Assembly (NCBI RefSeq): GCF_000003605.2
Contig: NW_003153754.1
Location: forward strand, 31,438 to 41,514
From: Saccoglossus kowalevskii
Taxonomy: Eukaryota > Hemichordata > Enteropneusta > Harrimaniidae
DNA length: 10,077 nt
Direction: 5' to 3'
The translations under genes and the position numbers were made by a program. This document shows, piece by piece, positions 7,745 to 10,077 of the stretch. The notes beneath the pieces are model-generated. The model made no database searches. It was not told where the DNA came from and was given only the letters and a program-made list of their open reading frames with translations. Every line of letters starts with the position of its first letter. The stretch's first letter is position 1.

Positions 7745-8549
7745 TCACTGATATTTTTCCAAAATCGCAAATAGAATTCGGGCGGAATTCCATCACAGCC
7801 GGGGGTTTTATTTTTAGGACTACTCTTAAGAGCTTCAAATAACTCGTCTTTAGTAATTTCTCCTTTGCAGATATTTGATTGCTTGGAATATGGGCAGTTT
7901 CAAGGAAGCTATAACTATTCTCATTAATTTCCAAATTTCGTTTGGAATATAAATTCTCGTAAAAATCTTGCAAGGTGTTCGATATTTCTTTGGAGTCTGT
8001 AATATCAGTGTCCCCATCCTTAAGTTTGTCAATGGACTTCTTTTTATAGTTATTTTTCTCTAGGTTTGAAAAATATTTATTGCTCTTTTCTCCATATTGA
8101 TACCAATTTACCCGTGACCGAATAATAGACCCCTGTATTTGTTGCGCAATCAACTTTTCCAGTTCATTTTTCACTTGCTCATATTGCAGCAAAATGCTTT
8201 GATCATCAGTACGCTCTTCCAGTTGTTGTAATTTTCTATTTAAGTTGTTCTCGTTGTTACGCAGATTCCTTTGCTTGTTTTTACTATAAATAATGGTTTT
8301 CTCCCTGATTTTGAATTTTAAATATTCGAATGTTTGTTGAGCATTGTAACACAAACAGTTACACTCTCTCTGTACTTCAATGATCAAAGCATCAATTTGC
8401 ACGACATAAATTTCATCGTTTAAAAGGCTATTATTAAACTTCCAAAATCCGGGACCTCTTCCACAATCAGGAATTTCAAAGGTCAGTTTTTGTAACCGTT
8501 CTGGGACCAAAAAGTAATCTAATCGTGAACCCGAATTTGACGCCTCCAA
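7725..8549 (-). pseudogene. LINE ORF2 fragment: endonuclease end and RT N-terminal region
   Basis: A 274-codon frame opens at SRLDYFLVPERL, the end of the endonuclease, then passes through a Lys/Glu/Gln-rich, probably coiled-coil linker (residues about 75-140). It reaches RSRVNWYQYGEKSNKYFSNL, the hallmark region ahead of LINE reverse transcriptases. Near residue 227 the true frame shifts. In the neighbouring frame (about 7875-7735) the sequence continues as GEITKDELFEALKSS and NKTPGCDGIPPEFYLRFW, RT motif 1. The open frame beyond that shift is noise. Motif 1 is followed directly by the palm, with the intervening RT region deleted. It has no ATG and is not expressed as an independent gene. 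Confidence 0.88.
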
Positions 8550-8775
8550 GTAAACCGATAATTTGATGGGTTAAATTTTCTATACAAATCAAGTAATTTC
8601 AAATTATTCATCAAGCTGTAAATTGTTCCTCTAGCAGGCCCTTTATTATCGATTCAGCTACCGTATTTGTCTATAATCGGGTCGAGGGGGACATTAAAAT
8701 CTCCTGCAATAATGCAGTCTTTTATCTTCTAGGTAGACTGTGGTATATTCTGGAGCAAAGGTGACTTTTTTATGT
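8500..8775 (-). pseudogene. LINE ORF2 fragment: C-terminal half of APE endonuclease
   Basis: A minus-strand frame contains IIAGDFNVPLDPIIDKYG (GDFN at 8704-8693), the conserved loop of exonuclease III-like (APE) endonucleases that nick target DNA to start retrotransposition. About 45 residues on comes NPSNYRFTWRR, followed after a frameshift near 8530-8542 by SRLDYFLVP, the usual SR(L/I)DY motif. In-frame stops at 8731-8729 (TAG) and 8656-8654 (TGA) prove decay. The N-terminal half of the endonuclease, with its first catalytic residues, is absent. Similarity begins around SPLLQNIPQS near 8766, which places the truncation point. Confidence 0.85.
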
Positions 8776-8790
8776 AGGCTTACTTTTGAG

Positions 8791-8897
8791 TCACCACAGC
8801 TACTATAAACTATATACTTATTTGCAACTCGGACTAACAGTCCGTATACTTAAATTGCATAATGTCATAGACTGGTCATTGATTTAAAATGCTCTCA
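8791..8897. other. Short intergenic stretch, no gene seen
   Basis: The sequence lies between the LINE 5' boundary and the LTR candidate. Its only structure is a small hairpin at 8830-8844 (CGGACT, AAC, AGTCCG). Confidence 0.5.
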
Positions 8898-8986
8898 TGT
8901 TACACACAGCGTATAGTCTTGTTTTTTATTCAAAACAAATATGAGGTGTTAAGATAAGGTTGCTATGGTTTCAGATTACTGTATAC

Positions 8987-9021
8987 TATATATACGCCAC
9001 ACAGTGTCCTCATAGTCAGTT
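8987..9021 (+). promoter_or_regulatory. TATA box plus initiator
   Basis: TATATATA (8987-8994) precedes TCAGTT (9016-9021). The distance from the first TATA base to the initiator A at 9018 is 31 bases, the canonical RNA polymerase II core-promoter spacing. It would start transcription to the right. Its likeliest role is as the LTR promoter. Confidence 0.42.
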
Positions 9022-9132
9022 GAAATTATTCGAAAGAAGAGACAATCCTGAGTTTTACTTTAGATGACGCAGTAACAGTACATTTTACAGTAGTACTCGT
9101 TTATTGTGATAAACCTAATTTATCCTCGAACT

Positions 9133-9168
9133 AATAAAAAGATGCATACTTGACGTAAGCGTGTGTTA
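9133..9168 (+). terminator. Polyadenylation signal with GT-rich downstream element
   Basis: AATAAA at 9133-9138 is followed about 22 bases later by GTGTGTTA. It lies some 115 bases past the putative transcription start, which fits the R region of an LTR. Confidence 0.35.
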
Positions 9169-9286
9169 GTTTATTGGAATTTACGCACCTAAACAGTTAT
9201 GACTGAAAAATCAATAACTGGGGTCAAAATAGCGTGCTCGTTACTTTGCGTTTCATTTCGTGGGTTTATTGACCAAATCGCAACAG

Positions 9287-9297
9287 TGGCGCAGCAG
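9287..9297 (+). other. Putative primer-binding site
   Basis: TGGCGCAGCAG lies one base after the putative LTR end. TGG is the complement of the CCA tail of tRNAs, and TGGCGCAG is, from memory, shared with tRNA-Ser-primed insect Gypsy elements. It could also be a chance match. Confidence 0.33.
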
Positions 9298-9730
9298 TAA
9301 AAAAAGAGTGATCGACATCTGCTATGTTCACACGGCATCATTCTATCATTCTGCTCCGATTAACAGGAGATTATCTCCAATGCGTTCATACGGTCGGGGC
9401 CGAACAAGAGTCGAGATCTGCCATAGATCGATTCAGTTCGGTCAGAGCATAACGGAACAGTGCCCTCTAATAATTAGTGTGAGAAAAAACATGGCTGAAA
9501 ACGATATTGGTGTCGAGCTTGTGTTGTTTCTTTACATGGCACGATTTTGTTGATCTGGGATAAATAAACACTCACGATCGAGTCTGGTGTTATGATTTAG
9601 GTAATACAACATGTAGTATCTCGAATAAACAGGAAACACGGCAGCTGAAATGTGTTACAGCCTATTCTCTAAAGGTTATTGTCATTGTTCAACTGCTGTG
9701 ATATATGTTACAGTTGTCAATCTAAACCTA
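9298..9730. other. Unassigned stretch, possible retroelement leader
   Basis: If the LTR call is right, this is the leader and start of gag, but no gag motif is visible. The only well-placed ATG (AAAAACATGGCTG at 9491) opens a 20-codon frame that ends at a TGA near 9551. A longer frame around it (9260-9553) starts with GTG and is unrecognisable. A weak CTCF-like core (minus strand TTAGAGGGCAC) lies at 9460-9470. Confidence 0.4.
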
Positions 9731-9991
9731 CTAGGAACATGTCACCTTACCGTGACCGCTTCTACGATTTTTATCTCTGGTGTCTTTAAAAAGTATCTTC
9801 AATTTTCATTGGATCTGTTCAGTCCTTCTTTCAAGTTTTTGTCGCATAATTTCGTACGCCATTTTTCTGTTTCCCGTTGACCTGTCAATCTATCGCAGTA
9901 TTTCCTTACTCTGCAAAATAGATATTAGGGCGCGTACCTCTTCGTCAAATCGGAAATTGCGTGAAGTTACGAACGATATTGTCTCCGCCAT
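9731..9991 (-). pseudogene. Myb/SANT-like DNA-binding domain, two internal stops
   Basis: An ATG at 9991-9989 in good context (AATTATGGCGG), preceded by an in-frame TAA, opens an 86-codon frame. It reads as one Myb/SANT-like domain despite stops at codon 34 (TAG, 9892-9890) and codon 62 (TGA, 9808-9806). FRFDEEVRALISI (residues 14-26) matches helix 1, TGNRKMAYEIM matches helix 2, and LERRTEQIQ, a stop, then KLKILFKDTRDKNRRSGHGK matches helix 3 and the following K-x-x-N-x-x-SG-x-G signature. Such domains bind DNA in PIF/Harbinger-associated proteins and in many expanded invertebrate families. No frameshift is needed. The TGA falls where the family often has an ordinary residue, so single-base decay is likely. 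A GTAAGG splice-donor-like sequence at about 9748 may mark the end of an exon. Confidence 0.72.
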
Positions 9992-10077
9992 AATTGAAAT
10001 GAGAGGTTACTTCAAGTTGAAGAAGACGATTGAGTGCGTGATTTGGGCTCCGATAGTTGGGCCCTGCGTATACACGG
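9992..10077. other. Upstream flank of the Myb/SANT pseudogene
   Basis: This is the 5' side of the minus-strand pseudogene and runs to the window edge. It has a TAA in frame with the ATG and no recognisable core promoter. Nothing else is seen. Confidence 0.5.

Larger units (their letters stand above)
5794..8790 (-). mobile_element. Dead, 5'-truncated LINE of the L1/Tx1 group
   Basis: Read on the minus strand, pieces of a single non-LTR retrotransposon ORF2 follow in the right order: the end of an APE-type endonuclease (8775-8500), an RT N-terminal region (8490-7740), the RT palm (7740-7300), a thumb-like region (7255-6920), a connector (7005-6463) and a C-terminal CCHC knuckle region ending at the stop codon 5834-5832. 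The L1/Tx1 assignment rests on the APE-RT-knuckle order, the lack of RNase H, and the style of motifs such as KAFDSLEW, RQGCPLS and YADDTT. Upstream endonuclease motifs and any ORF1 are missing, so the 5' end is truncated near 8775-8790; the exact end is uncertain. The 3' UTR is only about 38 bp and runs straight into the 21-bp array. No target-site duplication could be identified. Confidence 0.92.
8898..9285 (+). mobile_element. Candidate Gypsy-like LTR
   Basis: The 388-bp segment begins TGTTAC and ends CAACA, giving the short TGTT...AACA inverted ends usual for LTRs. It contains TATATATA at 8987-8994 and, 31 bases after the TATA start, a TCAGTT initiator at 9016-9021. AATAAA follows at 9133-9138, with a GT-rich run at 9161-9168. 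One base past its end stands TGGCGCAGCAG (9287-9297), which resembles the primer-binding site TGGCGCAG used with tRNA-Ser by some Gypsy elements. The U3, R and U5 parts would be about 120, 145 and 120 bp. No second LTR or gag/pol is in the window, so target duplication and LTR identity cannot be tested here. Confidence 0.38.

Noticed and set aside
9285-9297. tRNA A-box-like GTGGCGCAGCAG
   Set aside because: No B box at tRNA or SINE spacing and no cloverleaf; the primer-binding-site reading fits the context better.
9260-9553. 97-codon plus-strand frame
   Set aside because: Starts with GTG and has no recognisable domain; better explained as leader sequence after the putative LTR.
9650-9880. 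76-codon plus-strand frame
   Set aside because: Mostly the antisense shadow of the Myb/SANT pseudogene.

Overview
This window looks like a stretch of animal nuclear DNA, most likely from a marine invertebrate. It is AT-rich, has no densely packed open frames, and is filled with degenerate transposable elements, tandem repeats and short inverted repeats. A broken LINE of the L1/Tx1 type, foldback elements, a TTAA-flanked terminal-inverted-repeat element and a CTCF-like site all fit an invertebrate, possibly a mollusc. The species is an inference and cannot be fixed from the sequence alone. I see no intact host protein-coding gene and no rRNA or tRNA gene.

Left part (1-4600): a 45-bp minisatellite that runs off the left edge is followed by about 1.2 kb of unannotatable AT-rich DNA with an RFX/X-box-like site, a CTCF-like site and two small hairpins. 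A 452-bp non-autonomous DNA transposon bounded by TTAA lies at 1620-2071. The next 2.5 kb of AT-rich DNA carries no gene I can support. It has one more CTCF-like core and a GC-richer patch near 3900-4010.

Centre (4602-8775): a 95-bp near-palindrome sits 3 bp from a 326-bp element with its own terminal inverted repeats. That second element holds three NF-Y-type CCAAT boxes. About 20 bp later begins a roughly 750-bp array of about 36 units of 21 bp, with two kinds of higher-order duplication. On the far side of the array, on the minus strand, lies the 3' end of a dead LINE. Its ORF2 can be followed from the end of the APE endonuclease domain, through the reverse transcriptase (with an internal deletion), to the CCHC-type knuckle and natural C-terminus. 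It is broken by several frameshifts and stops.

Right part (8776-10077): signals in the right order and spacing suggest one LTR of a Gypsy-like retrotransposon at 8898-9285: TG start, TATA box, initiator, AATAAA, CA end, then a tRNA-Ser-like primer-binding site. At the right edge, on the minus strand, is a pseudogene fragment with a Myb/SANT-like DNA-binding domain of the kind found in Harbinger transposons and their domesticated relatives. It is interrupted by two stop codons.

The parts do not form a working pathway. The window is a graveyard of at least five kinds of mobile or tandemly repeated DNA. The most useful leads are the LINE/minisatellite junction, the paired foldback elements, the LTR candidate and the Myb/SANT pseudogene.
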